Origin: Virgibacillus dokdonensis
GTDB taxonomy: Bacteria; Bacillota; Bacilli; Bacillales; Amphibacillaceae
Assembly (NCBI RefSeq): GCF_900166595.1
Contig: NZ_LT745763.1
Location: 4,066,018-4,130,017 of the forward strand
DNA: 64,000 nucleotides
Reading direction: 5' to 3'
This document shows, piece by piece, positions 8,612 through 17,040 of this stretch. The notes under the pieces are model-generated. The model did not search any database. It saw only the letters and a list, made by a program, of their open reading frames with translations, and was not told the origin of the DNA. Within the stretch, counting starts at the first letter, position 1, and every line of letters begins with the position of its first letter. A program made the position numbers and the translations under genes.

Positions 8612-10870
8612 TTAATTTGCGCTAATAGCCTTTTGTATTAACGCTTCCTCTTCATTTTCTTGTTCACTTTCATTTTTTTGCTTCCTCAGTTCAAGTTGGT
8701 GTTCCATTCTCTCATTTATTTTTTCTTGCCAGCTAGACACAGTATCCTCTGGCAAATATTTATATACCGGTTCCATCAATTTCAAGTGCAATGCTTCAAG
8801 ATTTGGATGATAGACAAGGTAACTTAAATAATGTAAAAATGACCATTCTTCCACTTCCAGCATTTGTTTTTGCAATGTACTTCTATCTTTTTGCGACAGC
8901 CCTTCTACTTGCATTAAATTACGTTTCAGTCTTATAAAGTCATCGGATTCCATTACATCTGCCATTCGTAAATATAAATCGTCCCGTACTTTGGCTGAAT
9001 ATACCATTTCATTTAAATTCATTTCATAATAAGCATCAGAAGCAATCGGCAAGGATAGAATGGACTTGCTTGTATCAAAATCATTTGCTAGGTATTCATA
9101 ACGGAATTTCTGCTTCGTTTGGACTTTATTAAAAATCGGTTTCGGTTCAATTTTTCTTCGTTTCGTATCTTGTCGTTTGTTTACTCGAATCACAACGGAT
9201 TGTCCTTCTTGTAATCTCATCAATTCATCTGAGGTCAACAATGCCCTCTCCTTGGTTGATTCACTATGCGATTTATCAAACGAATGTAATTCCCCACTTC
9301 GACTCACATCTGTAATCGTTCTTGTTCCCAACATACTCGAATAATGTTCGGCAGTGCTTTTATCTTCCGTTAGAATATATATTTGATTGGAACAGTTTCC
9401 AATGATGGTGTCTGATTCTTCGCCATACATTGATTTAACCTGGGAGTAAGCTTGGATAATTAAGTGATAGCGAAAACCTCGCCCAGCACCAACTGTCACC
9501 ATTCCGGCCATTCCCTCAATCGTTGGCATATTTCCAAATTCATCTAATAGGAAGTGAACATTTCGCTTCATTTTCCCGCTCTGGCTTTTTGTTGCTTTCT
9601 CAGAATTTATTCTATAAAGTTGACTGATTAAAATGCTTGCCAATACCTCATTTGACTTATCAGAATCAGGTGTTGCTATGAATAATGCAATTGGTTTATC
9701 ACCAAACCCTATATCCGTTAGATCCAAACTATTATACCCAGTTACTTTCGCATTCGGTTCTAACGTAAATATCTGCAATTTATCCATGGCCACACTGAAA
9801 ATACTTCCTCTTGTATTTCCTGTCGCGAAGTTCGATGTCGCATACATCATTCTTGCTGGATTATTTTCATCTCTTGCTTGAAAAAACAAATCCAAGGCAT
9901 TATTTCCTTCCTCGTCATTGTCACTTCCTTTTGTTGAAAGGAAGTTTGCTACGGAATACATCGTCACCCGTTCTTCTTTTCCTTGAGTGACCATATCCTC
10001 TGTTAATGCAAGAATAATTGCCGTCACAAGTGATTTCGCACTGTTTGACCAGAAAGGATCTTTGGCGTTTGGATCATGGTATAAGCTATACGCAACACTG
10101 TTTGCATATTTCTGTGCATCACTATGAAGCCCTTTCCTCCATGAATCAATCACCAACTGTAAAGGATTGAAGCCCATACTCATATCATGCTGAATTAGAT
10201 TGAACACATGGACATCATATCCCCGTTCTATCAACGTTTCATAAGAAGCACCAGATAGCTCACCTTTTGGATCATTGATAACCATCGAAGGTTTTTCACT
10301 CGCTCTGCTTTGTACATCTATCATTGGCACAACAAATGTTTCACCCTTACCACTACGAGTAATACCAATCACCATCGTATGGACTGGGGCATCATCAATT
10401 AATAATTGATAGTTATTACCTTCATGTAATCCAGCAATAATTGTACCGCCTTTCCCCTCATATTCTTTTATTTTTGATGGAATACTTAAATATTGTTTTT
10501 TCATATTCTTCACTTTTTCAAATTCGTTGGTTCCGTGTTGACCTTTGTTAATCGATTGATAGTTCATTTTCACATTGTATAGGAGTTTCAATACACTGAT
10601 CCCAATCAATATATAAAATCCCACATAAAACTCTATCCACTCGTATTGGAAAATGAAAAAGTAATGCCAATCGACAGAGAATGTATGGAAATTTACCTTT
10701 TCTGAATTCGTTGCAAAACCTTCCACTAAATGTAATACTTGTTGCAAAAAATGTAACAGGAAATTCGCAACGAAAAATCCTACAACAGCAATACATACTA
10801 TAAAGAAACTTATGGTTTTCCAATCGCTTAAACGTTCTGTTAATGACTTTTTATCATTGGCATGCTGCAT
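8612..10870 (-). CDS. VirD4/TrsK-type coupling ATPase
   Basis: A 752-residue type IV coupling protein. It delivers the relaxase-DNA complex to the secretion channel. Two membrane helices lie at about residues 20-43 and 80-100. Walker A GITRSGKGET is at 169-178 and Walker B HFLLDEFGNMP near residue 455, followed by a QAYSQVKSMYG segment typical of the family. About 150 C-terminal residues are charged and coiled-coil-like and probably bind cargo. A clear AAAGGAG precedes the start by 7 bp. It lies between the primase-like gene and the PC4-like gene. No relaxase gene is in the window, so it should lie beyond position 1 or elsewhere on the element. Confidence 0.93.
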   Translation of the reverse strand: MQHANDKKSLTERLSDWKTISFFIVCIAVVGFFVANFLLHFLQQVLHLVEGFATNSEKVNFHTFSVDWHYFFIFQYEWIEFYVGFYILIGISVLKLLYNVKMNYQSINKGQHGTNEFEKVKNMKKQYLSIPSKIKEYEGKGGTIIAGLHEGNNYQLLIDDAPVHTMVIGITRSGKGETFVVPMIDVQSRASEKPSMVINDPKGELSGASYETLIERGYDVHVFNLIQHDMSMGFNPLQLVIDSWRKGLHSDAQKYANSVAYSLYHDPNAKDPFWSNSAKSLVTAIILALTEDMVTQGKEERVTMYSVANFLSTKGSDNDEEGNNALDLFFQARDENNPARMMYATSNFATGNTRGSIFSVAMDKLQIFTLEPNAKVTGYNSLDLTDIGFGDKPIALFIATPDSDKSNEVLASILISQLYRINSEKATKSQSGKMKRNVHFLLDEFGNMPTIEGMAGMVTVGAGRGFRYHLIIQAYSQVKSMYGEESDTIIGNCSNQIYILTEDKSTAEHYSSMLGTRTITDVSRSGELHSFDKSHSESTKERALLTSDELMRLQEGQSVVIRVNKRQDTKRRKIEPKPIFNKVQTKQKFRYEYLANDFDTSKSILSLPIASDAYYEMNLNEMVYSAKVRDDLYLRMADVMESDDFIRLKRNLMQVEGLSQKDRSTLQKQMLEVEEWSFLHYLSYLVYHPNLEALHLKLMEPVYKYLPEDTVSSWQEKINERMEHQLELRKQKNESEQENEEEALIQKAISAN

Positions 10871-10904
10871 CTTTTACTCCTTTCTTTACAGATCATCATC
10901 ATTT

Positions 10905-11945
10905 TTATGATAATGATATTTCATTTACATTTTGTTTAGTCTGCTCCAACTGATTCGTATCTTGTAAATATCTTTTGGTGAATTGCTCTCGGTTACCTTG
11001 TAAAAATTCGTTTGCATCTTGATAGCCGTCACTATAACGGAATAACGAAACATTTTCACCTAGACCTTCCTTTTCTAGTGCAAAAACAAGTTTTCTTGTT
11101 GCTTTCCAGCCTGCTTTATCATCATCCATTGCCACTAGAATATGCTTATCTGTAAATGTATCTTTGTTCTCCCGGATATATGCTTGCACTTGCCGTGTTT
11201 TAGATGCACCTGTTAATGCAATAAATCCACAATGTTCATCTACTTCACGAAAAGAAAGAGCATCCAACAATGATTCGCTAAATACAACCGTCTTTGTTTC
11301 CTCTGGAATCTCAATAAAAAAATCCTTCGTGTCTTTAGAAGGATTCATGATTAACTGTATTTCTTTGGGCTCCAGTGTTGGATCAATACTAGAACGTAAC
11401 AACACTCGATCTAAAATGTTACTTTTATCATAAAGAGAAAAAACCAAATTTCGCTTACACATCCAGCTATTGTTAGAGTAATCTTTTCCTAACAAGCTAC
11501 TTGTTTTTTTGAAAAAGTATTTTGCCACCTCTTTATTTTGTAAATCAACAATATGTTTTCTTGCTGTTTCTTTTGATAATCCACGGTAGCCATTATCTAG
11601 TGCTTCACTTTTAAACCCTGTTTTGGCAAAAGAAAAGAGCCTCATCGACCAAGTTAATGCTTCTTTTTGGTCATCTGAAAGGCTCGGATAGGTTTCTTGC
11701 ATCTTTCCTATTTCGGGATGTAAGCTCTTTTTCTCCTGGAACTGTAATAGCATTCGTTCTCCACAATGATTCTCACGGTTGCATTGAATAAAGTTTGTGT
11801 TGTTCTTATATATAAATGCCTCATGTTCGTTGCATTCTGGACAATTACAGATATAATAACGTCCTTTATCTTCTGCATTCAACTCAGCTAGCGCATCCTC
11901 AATATTTTGATAAACCAACCTTTTATACAAACTTTGTTTATGCAT
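10905..11945 (-). CDS. Toprim/zinc-finger primase-like protein
   Basis: A protein of about 346 residues. The N-terminal zinc-ribbon-like motif (YYICNCPECNEHEAFIYKN, then CNRENHCGE) resembles the CHC2-type finger of DNA primases. The middle and C-terminal part carries a Toprim domain, with the acidic motif VFSESLLDALSF and the DxD stretch ILVAMDDDKAG. It probably makes primers or otherwise acts on single-stranded DNA during transfer or replication of the element. The start chosen is the ATG at 11945, behind GAGGGTGGTGAAA, rather than a codon 15 bp upstream. It overlaps the preceding gene by 8 bp, so the two are co-translated. Confidence 0.82.
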   Translation of the reverse strand: MHKQSLYKRLVYQNIEDALAELNAEDKGRYYICNCPECNEHEAFIYKNNTNFIQCNRENHCGERMLLQFQEKKSLHPEIGKMQETYPSLSDDQKEALTWSMRLFSFAKTGFKSEALDNGYRGLSKETARKHIVDLQNKEVAKYFFKKTSSLLGKDYSNNSWMCKRNLVFSLYDKSNILDRVLLRSSIDPTLEPKEIQLIMNPSKDTKDFFIEIPEETKTVVFSESLLDALSFREVDEHCGFIALTGASKTRQVQAYIRENKDTFTDKHILVAMDDDKAGWKATRKLVFALEKEGLGENVSLFRYSDGYQDANEFLQGNREQFTKRYLQDTNQLEQTKQNVNEISLS

Positions 11946-12591
11946 TTTCACCACCCTCAAGCATCCTTCGTATTTTCACGGCATATCTTTGGACAATCGG
12001 CTCAATGACTTTCACTTCTACTTCTTCATCCGTATCTAGCATTGTGCCCTCAAACAATAAGTGATGGTAACAATGGTGAAACGATTGGATTAATTCATTA
12101 TGGAGCTGGTATGCTTTTTGAAATCCTTTATCAACTACGAAAGTTTCCCCAAACAATTTATCTTCTAGCCTTTGATACGCCATATTGTGTATCATCAATA
12201 TGTTAATACATTGTTCCTGTAGTGATTGATAATTGGTCACTACATGAGTAATGATCCTTTTAAAGTTTTTATCGTTATTCATATATGATTTTAGCTCTAT
12301 ATCGTCACCTACTCTATCAATCACAGCATCAAAACTAGTACGTATTGCAGTCATCACATGTTCCATTTCTGCAAAGATGCTTGTTTCAATAATAGGACTA
12401 ATTCCATTGTAGAGTGATTTTAATTGTTCATTGTTTAAGTCTAACGGGATGCTTCGTTTCGATGGATCACACATCACTTTACAGAAACGAATTTCAAATG
12501 CTGAATATGGATCAACAGATTTTCCATGAACAGTATTATTCTTTGTATTTGAGGACTTTTTAGTTACTTCTTCTACTTCCACCAATTTCAC
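11938..12591 (-). CDS. Transfer-operon hypothetical protein
   Basis: A 217-residue soluble, mainly helical, His-rich protein with no family I recognise. The N-terminal 30 residues are polar and possibly disordered. The rest (for example ISPIIETSIFAEMEHVMTAI) looks like a helical bundle. It sits directly upstream of the primase-like gene with an 8-bp overlap. The start is uncertain. A GTG at 12591 touches the Shine-Dalgarno-like GAGG, while a TTG two codons on (12585) or a GTG three codons on (12582) has better spacing. Confidence 0.65.
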   Translation of the reverse strand: MKLVEVEEVTKKSSNTKNNTVHGKSVDPYSAFEIRFCKVMCDPSKRSIPLDLNNEQLKSLYNGISPIIETSIFAEMEHVMTAIRTSFDAVIDRVGDDIELKSYMNNDKNFKRIITHVVTNYQSLQEQCINILMIHNMAYQRLEDKLFGETFVVDKGFQKAYQLHNELIQSFHHCYHHLLFEGTMLDTDEEVEVKVIEPIVQRYAVKIRRMLEGGENA

Positions 12592-12669
12592 CTCACGTCT
12601 ATATCCAATTCGTATTGTTCATGCAAGGCTTCTCCATTAAAGAGAAGCCATAAACTATAACTGACTCCC

Positions 12670-12849
12670 TTATAGTGCTATAAAGTTTTGCACACAAACC
12701 GATTCATCCAACTCTTGTTTTTCAGCAATCGCTTGTTCCATAGATCGAATGTCATCAATATTTTGAATGGGTTCAGTTAAGGTAACATCAATGTTTCCCC
12801 ACCCTTCCGAATAAATGTAACTTACAAAATACTTGTGCTCTTTCGCCAT
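12670..12849 (-). CDS. Small acidic protein of 59 residues
   Basis: An intact small gene between the VirB2-like gene and the 217-residue gene. The ATG at 12849 is preceded by a strong AGGAGGTG at 7 bp, and the TAA is at 12670-12672. The product begins MAKEHKYFVSYIYSEGWGNI and looks like a small alpha/beta protein with an amphipathic helix in the second half (DDIRSMEQAIAEKQ). It has no signal peptide. Strong translation signals and its place in the operon argue for a real gene. Function unknown. Confidence 0.75.
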   Translation of the reverse strand: MAKEHKYFVSYIYSEGWGNIDVTLTEPIQNIDDIRSMEQAIAEKQELDESVCVQNFIAL

Positions 12850-12888
12850 TGTTCAAACACCTCCTGAATGCAAAAAATAATTCAGACA

Positions 12889-13122
12889 TTAAAATCCAAC
12901 AACACGTCCTCCCATCCAACTAACAAGGCTCGCTGCTAAATAAACAATGCCAAAACCAATGGCAACATTAACCATCCAACCAGTGTACAATTCCTTCTTT
13001 TGAGGATCTTTTGCAAAAGTCCACAGTAGACCAATGACAACAAGTACTAGCCCTGCTAGAACTGGTGCAACTGGTTTAATTCCATCAGTTATATTTGTGA
13101 TTGTTTGAATTGCATCTTGCAT
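12889..13122 (-). CDS. VirB2-like small membrane protein, candidate pilin
   Basis: A 77-residue protein with a polar N-terminus, two hydrophobic segments (about residues 18-36 and 48-67), a short polar loop (AKDPQKKELYTG) between them and a GGRVVGF end. Size and topology match VirB2/TrbC-like pilin subunits, which are usually encoded near the start of a transfer operon, as here. AAAGGAG is 9 bp before the ATG. Sequence identity in this family is poor, so the assignment rests on topology and position. Confidence 0.65.
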   Translation of the reverse strand: MQDAIQTITNITDGIKPVAPVLAGLVLVVIGLLWTFAKDPQKKELYTGWMVNVAIGFGIVYLAASLVSWMGGRVVGF

Positions 13123-13157
13123 AGATTTTCAACTCCTTTCCCTTCAAGTAGTTGTCT

Positions 13158-13433
13158 TTAGGATTGCTTAGCTACCTCTGTAATTTGTTTTCGATTATGA
13201 ACATTAAAATTCAAGATAATTTCCTGATGTTGCATATGAAGCCACTCATAATAAGATTCACCATTTGCTTCTACAATTTCTTTTGCCAATGCTTCAAATT
13301 CTTTAAAGGCAGTTGGTTTTGTTGGTTTCTTCTTTTTTGATTGTGAAGCCTTCTTTTGTGAATCAGGTGAATGTTTCTCTTTAACTTTCAATGTTTCGAC
13401 TTGTTGATTTTCCTTTTGTGTATGATCAGACAT
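13158..13433 (-). CDS. Basic first protein of the transfer operon
   Basis: A 91-residue protein and the first gene of the minus-strand transfer operon. The N-terminal half is very polar and lysine/serine-rich (KKASQSKKKKPTKPT) and probably disordered. The C-terminal half (FKEFEALAKEIVEANGESYY) is helical. A strong AGGAGGTG is 7 bp before the ATG. Its charge would suit DNA binding, and its place next to the repeat array at 13553-13590 makes a regulatory or oriT-accessory role conceivable. This is inference only. Confidence 0.65.
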   Translation of the reverse strand: MSDHTQKENQQVETLKVKEKHSPDSQKKASQSKKKKPTKPTAFKEFEALAKEIVEANGESYYEWLHMQHQEIILNFNVHNRKQITEVAKQS

Positions 13434-13466
13434 TCTGTTTCACCTCCTAAAAAAGAGCAAAATAAA

Positions 13467-13494
13467 AACTCTTTTCTCGTAAAAGAAAAGAGTT
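13467..13494. promoter_or_regulatory. Leader hairpin of the transfer operon
   Basis: A perfect 11-bp inverted repeat, AACTCTTTTCT (13467-13477) and AGAAAAGAGTT (13484-13494), with a 6-bp loop. It lies about 35 bp upstream of the first transfer gene start. On the minus strand it is followed by TTTTTATTTT, so it could terminate or attenuate transcription into the operon. Confidence 0.55.
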
Positions 13495-13501
13495 AATAGG
13501 A

Positions 13502-13522
13502 AGTATCAAACTTCCTGATACT
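13502..13522. repeat. 7-bp inverted repeat, possible operator
   Basis: AGTATCA (13502-13508) and TGATACT (13516-13522) are perfect inverted arms around a 7-bp spacer. The site lies between the leader hairpin and the 11-bp direct repeats and could be an operator of the transfer operon. Confidence 0.4.
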
Positions 13523-13552
13523 AATACTTTAACACCGTTTTTATGGAATTTG

Positions 13553-13596
13553 GTTCGTCATTTGTTCGGTAAATGTTCGCAAAAAGTTCGTAAATC
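13553..13596. repeat. Four GTTCG repeats with an exact 11-bp period
   Basis: The pentamer GTTCG starts at 13553, 13564, 13575 and 13586. The units are GTTCGTCATTT, GTTCGGTAAAT, GTTCGCAAAAA and GTTCGTAAATC. One-helix-turn direct repeats upstream of the operon are typical of cooperative protein binding (iterons, partition centromeres, multimeric operators). No rep or par gene is in view, so the binding protein is unknown. Confidence 0.7.
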
Positions 13597-13782
13597 ATAT
13601 TAATTTTAATGGTTATTGGCAGACTTCATTGTAATGGATGTATCCAAGTGGTTAAAGCAAGATCATCTGTAGTTATCAGTGAATTTCATACTTTGGCTCA
13701 TGAAAAATGTTTTCATTTGATTAGAGTGTCGAAGAAGGACTGCGGAAGACTTGAATGCATAGTAATAACATATTTAAAATGA

Positions 13783-13813
13783 AAAGCTATCCAATAGGAC
13801 GGCTTATTTTTTT
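13783..13813 (+). terminator. Weak terminator-like hairpin
   Basis: AGCTATCC-AATA-GGACGGCT, with one mismatch and one G-T pair, is followed by a run of T residues. It directly precedes, and touches, the promoter at 13815. Confidence 0.4.
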
Positions 13814-13814
13814 G

Positions 13815-13842
13815 TTTACATTATACAATTATTTGCTATAAT
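13815..13842 (+). promoter_or_regulatory. Promoter of the WYL/YolD pair
   Basis: TTTACA at 13815-13820 and TATAAT at 13837-13842 are 16 bp apart and lie 48 bp upstream of the ATG at 13890. They form a good SigA-type promoter. Confidence 0.75.
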
Positions 13843-13889
13843 AAGAACAAGTGTTCCAAAAGAAGATTCCTATTATGGGAGGGTTCAAC

Positions 13890-14105
13890 ATGAAGATATT
13901 GTTTTTAAACTCAATTGAAATTAAAGAAAAGATTGTTATTTTTTATATGGATAGCAATAATAAGGTCACACAGCGTTATATAAGGGTACTGCAGGTACAT
14001 GATAATTACATACTTGCGTATTGTTATTACCGTGAAAAGGTGCGAACATTTAGGTTAGATAATATCCTTTCTGCTGGACCTTCAAGAAAAAGGGTAGGTG
14101 CTTAA
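13890..14105 (+). CDS. Stand-alone mini WYL-domain protein
   Basis: A 71-residue protein starting at the ATG behind GGGAGGG. The middle to end (YILAYCYYREKVRTFRLDNI) matches the last part of WYL domains, where the conserved arginine and the FRLDxI motif bind ligand or nucleic acid. No HTH domain is attached, whereas WYL regulators are usually around 300 residues. Its stop is followed at once by the start of a YolD-like gene, so the two form an operon. Bacilli often place such small genes with YolD and a Y-family polymerase; no polymerase is present here. It may be a ligand sensor or a remnant. Confidence 0.7.
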   Translation: MKILFLNSIEIKEKIVIFYMDSNNKVTQRYIRVLQVHDNYILAYCYYREKVRTFRLDNILSAGPSRKRVGA

Positions 14106-14425
14106 ATGAACGAAAGAGGAACAATCAAATGGACATCACTAATGCTGCCAGAACATGTCCAAATGTTAAATGAATGGACGGAAGAAGATAATTGGAAAAC
14201 TAGCCTATCCTGGATGAACAACAAATAGAAGAAAACAGTATGAAGCTCCAGCTGGCTATACACAATAATTTAACTGTAGAAATTAAGCATTATAAAGATC
14301 GTTATTTTCATATGGCTAAAGGGAAACTGTATAAAATTGATATCGTGAATAAATACATCAAAATTGATAACGAAGAACGTACTAAAATTAATTTGAATGA
14401 TCTAATAGATGTCGCTATTGATTAA
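14106..14425 (+). pseudogene. Frameshifted YolD-like gene
   Basis: Reading from the ATG at 14106 gives MNERGTIKWTSLMLPEHVQM and then LNEWTEEDNW, the YolD family start. The frame then runs into a stop at 14226-14228. In the next frame, from about 14200, the expected continuation (PILDEQQIEENSMKLQLAI through NLNDLIDVAID) runs to the stop at 14425. One base is therefore missing or extra near 14195-14202. YolD-like proteins usually pair with a UvrX-type translesion polymerase; that gene is absent. The break may be real decay or a sequence error. The downstream part alone would be 61 residues from 14240. Confidence 0.7.
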
Positions 14426-14456
14426 CCCCCAGTGCATAAAGGGGTTAATTTTTTGT
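14421..14456 (+). terminator. Terminator after yolD
   Basis: ATTAACCCC (14421-14429) pairs perfectly with GGGGTTAAT (14441-14449), followed by a TTTTTT run. Confidence 0.9.
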
Positions 14457-14720
14457 CTTTCAAAATAATCATCCACAATCTTAACTAAATCCTCAATACC
14501 CTGCTATTTTGCTTCCAGGTTCATTTTGTATCCGTCCTTCCATAGAGATCATCGACTTAATACAACAATTCAGCGAGTTTCACAACTTTATTGAATAACT
14601 CATATTAATTTAATTTGATCATTAATTTTTATTACATTCATCGTAATTGTAAAAATAGTTATTTAATTCTACTTATCTGGTAAAAATGTATAACAAAGAT
14701 CAATATGGGAGTGAATTTTA
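14457..14720. other. Intergenic stretch with decayed coding traces
   Basis: There is no intact gene. The minus strand holds short broken reading stretches (IEDLVKIVDDYFERQKI near 14455-14505 and SMISMEGRIQNEPGSKIAG near 14505-14560) in different frames. They look like the decayed end of a gene I cannot name. The last 100 bp is AT-rich and leads into the recombinase gene. Confidence 0.35.
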
Positions 14721-15560
14721 TTGTTGATGTCTGAAGCTGCAAAATCTTATGAATCTGATAAAAGAATTGAAGGATTTTCGCCACAAACATTGATTGCTTA
14801 TAAGCTTCAAGCAAAGTTGTTAATGAATTATTTTGGCAACACCAAAATAAAGCACATTACAACCCAGCATCTAAAGCAGTATTTAGGTGAATCAAGCAAA
14901 GAATTGAAACCATCGAGTTTGTCTCATCGAATAAGGTTTATTCGATCTTTATTTCGTTGGTCACACGAGGAAGGAATTATTGGGACTAATCCTGCTAGTA
15001 AAATAAAAGAACCAAAAGTTGGTAAACGTATTCCAAAGTTTTTAACAGAAAGAGAGATTGAACATTTAAGAGATGCTTGCTTTACCTCAATGGAGAAAGC
15101 CTTATTTGAATATATGTTTTCTACAGGATGTCGAATTGGAGAAATTGTTACACTTGACCGAAATAGTATTAACTGGGGAAGTCAATCCGCAATTGTTCGG
15201 GGGAAGGGAGATAAGGAGAGAGAGGTATATTTCAATATACGTTGTGATATTTGGCTAAAAAAATACCTCGATAGACGAGATGATAATGATCCAGCTATAT
15301 TTGTCACGGAGCGCAATCCACATAGAATGAGCATAGCTCAAATGAGATACGTCATTAAACGTATCTCTAATCGGACTGGAATTAATAAAATCATCCACCC
15401 CCACCAATTAAGGCACAGTTACGCAACTCATCTATTGAACAATGGAGCCCCACTTGAAGTTATACAAAGTTTGCTGGGACACGAGAAAAGCGAAACAACA
15501 CGAATCTATGCTCAATTAACTGGGAGGCTGCGACAAGAGTTTTATAGAAAATACTTTTAG
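14721..15560 (+). CDS. XerC-like tyrosine recombinase
   Basis: A 279-residue phage-integrase family protein. The N-terminal SAM-like core-binding domain spans about residues 1-90. The catalytic domain has R138 (GCRIGEI), K162 or K164 (RGKGDK), H228 and R231 (HPHQLRHSY), H254 (LLGHE) and the nucleophile Y263 (TRIYA), so it looks active. It is short, like XerC/XerD or transposon recombinases, without an arm-binding domain. GGGAG lies 9 bp upstream of the TTG at 14721; a second TTG and an ATG follow within two codons. It stands alone between terminators, next to the end of the transfer region and at the edge of the region rich in dispersed repeats. Confidence 0.9.
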   Translation: MLMSEAAKSYESDKRIEGFSPQTLIAYKLQAKLLMNYFGNTKIKHITTQHLKQYLGESSKELKPSSLSHRIRFIRSLFRWSHEEGIIGTNPASKIKEPKVGKRIPKFLTEREIEHLRDACFTSMEKALFEYMFSTGCRIGEIVTLDRNSINWGSQSAIVRGKGDKEREVYFNIRCDIWLKKYLDRRDDNDPAIFVTERNPHRMSIAQMRYVIKRISNRTGINKIIHPHQLRHSYATHLLNNGAPLEVIQSLLGHEKSETTRIYAQLTGRLRQEFYRKYF

Positions 15561-15565
15561 AGGTT

Positions 15566-15600
15566 AAAGAGCAACAAGATATTGCGTTGCTCTTTTCAAT
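15566..15600 (+). terminator. Terminator after the recombinase
   Basis: AAAGAGCAAC (15566-15575) pairs with GTTGCTCTTT (15586-15595), followed by a T-rich tract. Confidence 0.85.
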
Positions 15601-15688
15601 TTTTGCACCAATATAGTTGAAAATGAAAAAGAGACTTTCATTTCAGAATCGCGCCCGATCGTATTGCGGATTAAAATAATTTCTTGAA

Positions 15689-15716
15689 GCAGTGGATTCA
15701 TGATGAAATCCACTGC
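15689..15716. terminator. Hairpin downstream of the AraC-type gene
   Basis: GCAGTGGATT (15689-15698) pairs with AATCCACTGC (15707-15716). It lies 13 bp beyond the stop of the minus-strand regulator gene. The T tract is poor on either strand. Confidence 0.55.
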
Positions 15717-15728
15717 TTATATAGGTTC

Positions 15729-16589
15729 CTATTTTACAGGGATCCAGATTTCTGAATATAAATCAGGACTGGATGGATTTTCATCTGAATATACCTCTAG
15801 TTCTGGTGCACCTGCATGTTTGTAACCACTTGAAGGAAACCATTCTGAAAAAATTTGTTTCCACGCTTTTTGCATAGCATCCGGCATCGGCCCGTGAACC
15901 TCAAATACGGCCCATTTGGATTCGGGGATTTCCAAAGTTGATAATCCATTAGGAGCACTGCCCTCGTGTGCTGTACCTATCCAATAATCAATGGACCCGG
16001 AATCTATTTCAACACATACACCCACTACACCTTCAACTGGACCATTGTTCAATTTAAACAATCGCTCGTCTGTGCCCTCTCCGTTTATCTTATCCCACAT
16101 TTTGGGGATACCCACTAGGTTCTCCTCATTAACCAGTGAAAATTCCTGTTTAAACCCCACAATCTGAAATCCCTCACGTTCAACAATTTTGACCTGCATT
16201 GGTTCTGCTCCCTTCAGACTCACCTGTACTACCAGGCGGTTATAAGATTTTAGCTTTCCCGTGTACTTTCGTGCTTCACTTGGTGTTACACCATGTTGCC
16301 GCCTGAAGGCCTTCGAGAAAGCTTCAGGAGTGTCGTAACCATATTCGTAGGCGATATCAATAATCTTTGTGTTTGATCTTGTTAACTCATAGGCAGCTAA
16401 TGTTAGGCGACGACGTCTAAGATATTCACCAACAGATATATCAGTTAATATCGCAAATGTACGCTGAAAGTGAAAAACCGAAAAGTTAGCCTGTTGGGCA
16501 ATGTTTTCTATCGGAAGGTCATCAAGTAAATGATCTTCCATATAGTCTATTGCTGCCTGTAATGATTCAACCCACGTCATGTCACTCAC
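15729..16589 (-). CDS. AraC-family regulator with GyrI-like domain
   Basis: A 286-residue transcription regulator. An N-terminal AraC/XylS DNA-binding domain covers residues 1-110 (two HTHs: IENIAQQANFSVFHFQRTF and IIDIAYEYGYDTPEAFSKAF). A GyrI/effector-binding domain from about residue 130 to the end (LKGAEPMQVKIVEREGFQIV through LYSEIWIPVK) binds small, often drug-like, molecules. This is the architecture of SoxS/Rob-like and BltR-like activators of stress or efflux genes. No target gene is adjacent. The ATG has a GGAGTGAGTGAC sequence just upstream. A hairpin follows the stop. Confidence 0.88.
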   Translation of the reverse strand: MSDMTWVESLQAAIDYMEDHLLDDLPIENIAQQANFSVFHFQRTFAILTDISVGEYLRRRRLTLAAYELTRSNTKIIDIAYEYGYDTPEAFSKAFRRQHGVTPSEARKYTGKLKSYNRLVVQVSLKGAEPMQVKIVEREGFQIVGFKQEFSLVNEENLVGIPKMWDKINGEGTDERLFKLNNGPVEGVVGVCVEIDSGSIDYWIGTAHEGSAPNGLSTLEIPESKWAVFEVHGPMPDAMQKAWKQIFSEWFPSSGYKHAGAPELEVYSDENPSSPDLYSEIWIPVK

Positions 16590-16742
16590 TCCTTATTTAA
16601 AATCCTAACAGAGCATCATCAATTAATCCTGTCTTTCCGTGCTTTGGTCGGACAGTATTTTTGAGTTAGTTAAGCTAACTGGCCCGTTTTTTGAAAAGAT
16701 TATCAGACCACACTCTTAAACTAAACTACCAAATGGCACAAT

Positions 16743-16805
16743 AAAAGGCGACTGCTCTTATTGTGTTATCGCACCAGTTCGTTTAAGTACATCATTTCAC
16801 AAAGT
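16743..16805. repeat. Dispersed intergenic repeat, copy 1
   Basis: The sequence contains AAAAGGCGACTGCTC, then TTATCGCACCAGTTCG, TTTAAGTACATCATTTCACA. Its right end touches the stop codon of the minus-strand remnant at 16806. It belongs to the family described at 29602-29680. Confidence 0.65.
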
Positions 16806-17000
16806 TTATTTTCCGATAAACGAAACTGTAAAAATTAAACCTTTCATTACGAAGATTGCCAATGGAAATAACGAAGTAAATAAGGATATAATTATTTTCG
16901 CTTTTTCACGCTCAAAATTAGCTTTGAACAAAGGGAAAGCTGAAAGAAGCCCTAAAATAAATGTGGATAATGTACCCAACAATAAAAAATTATGGCTGTT
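16806..17000 (-). pseudogene. Membrane-protein remnant
   Basis: A minus-strand open stretch of about 64 codons ends at the TAA at 16806-16808. It encodes two hydrophobic segments (LLLGTLSTFILGLLSAFPLF and IIISLFTSLFPLAIFVMKGL) separated by a charged turn (KANFEREKAK). An in-frame stop at 17001-17003 and the lack of a good start suggest the 3' end of a membrane-protein gene whose beginning is lost. I do not recognise the family. Confidence 0.4.
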
Positions 17001-17040
17001 TCATTATAAATCCATAAAAACAGAGGTGCGAGGTTATAAA

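Noticed and set aside
13553..13596. CRISPR array
   Set aside because: The repeat is only 5 conserved bases with an 11-bp period. No CRISPR repeats or cas genes occur in the window.
13434..13850. Replication origin at the 11-bp repeats
   Set aside because: No rep gene is adjacent and there is no DnaA-box cluster. Iteron function is only one of several options.
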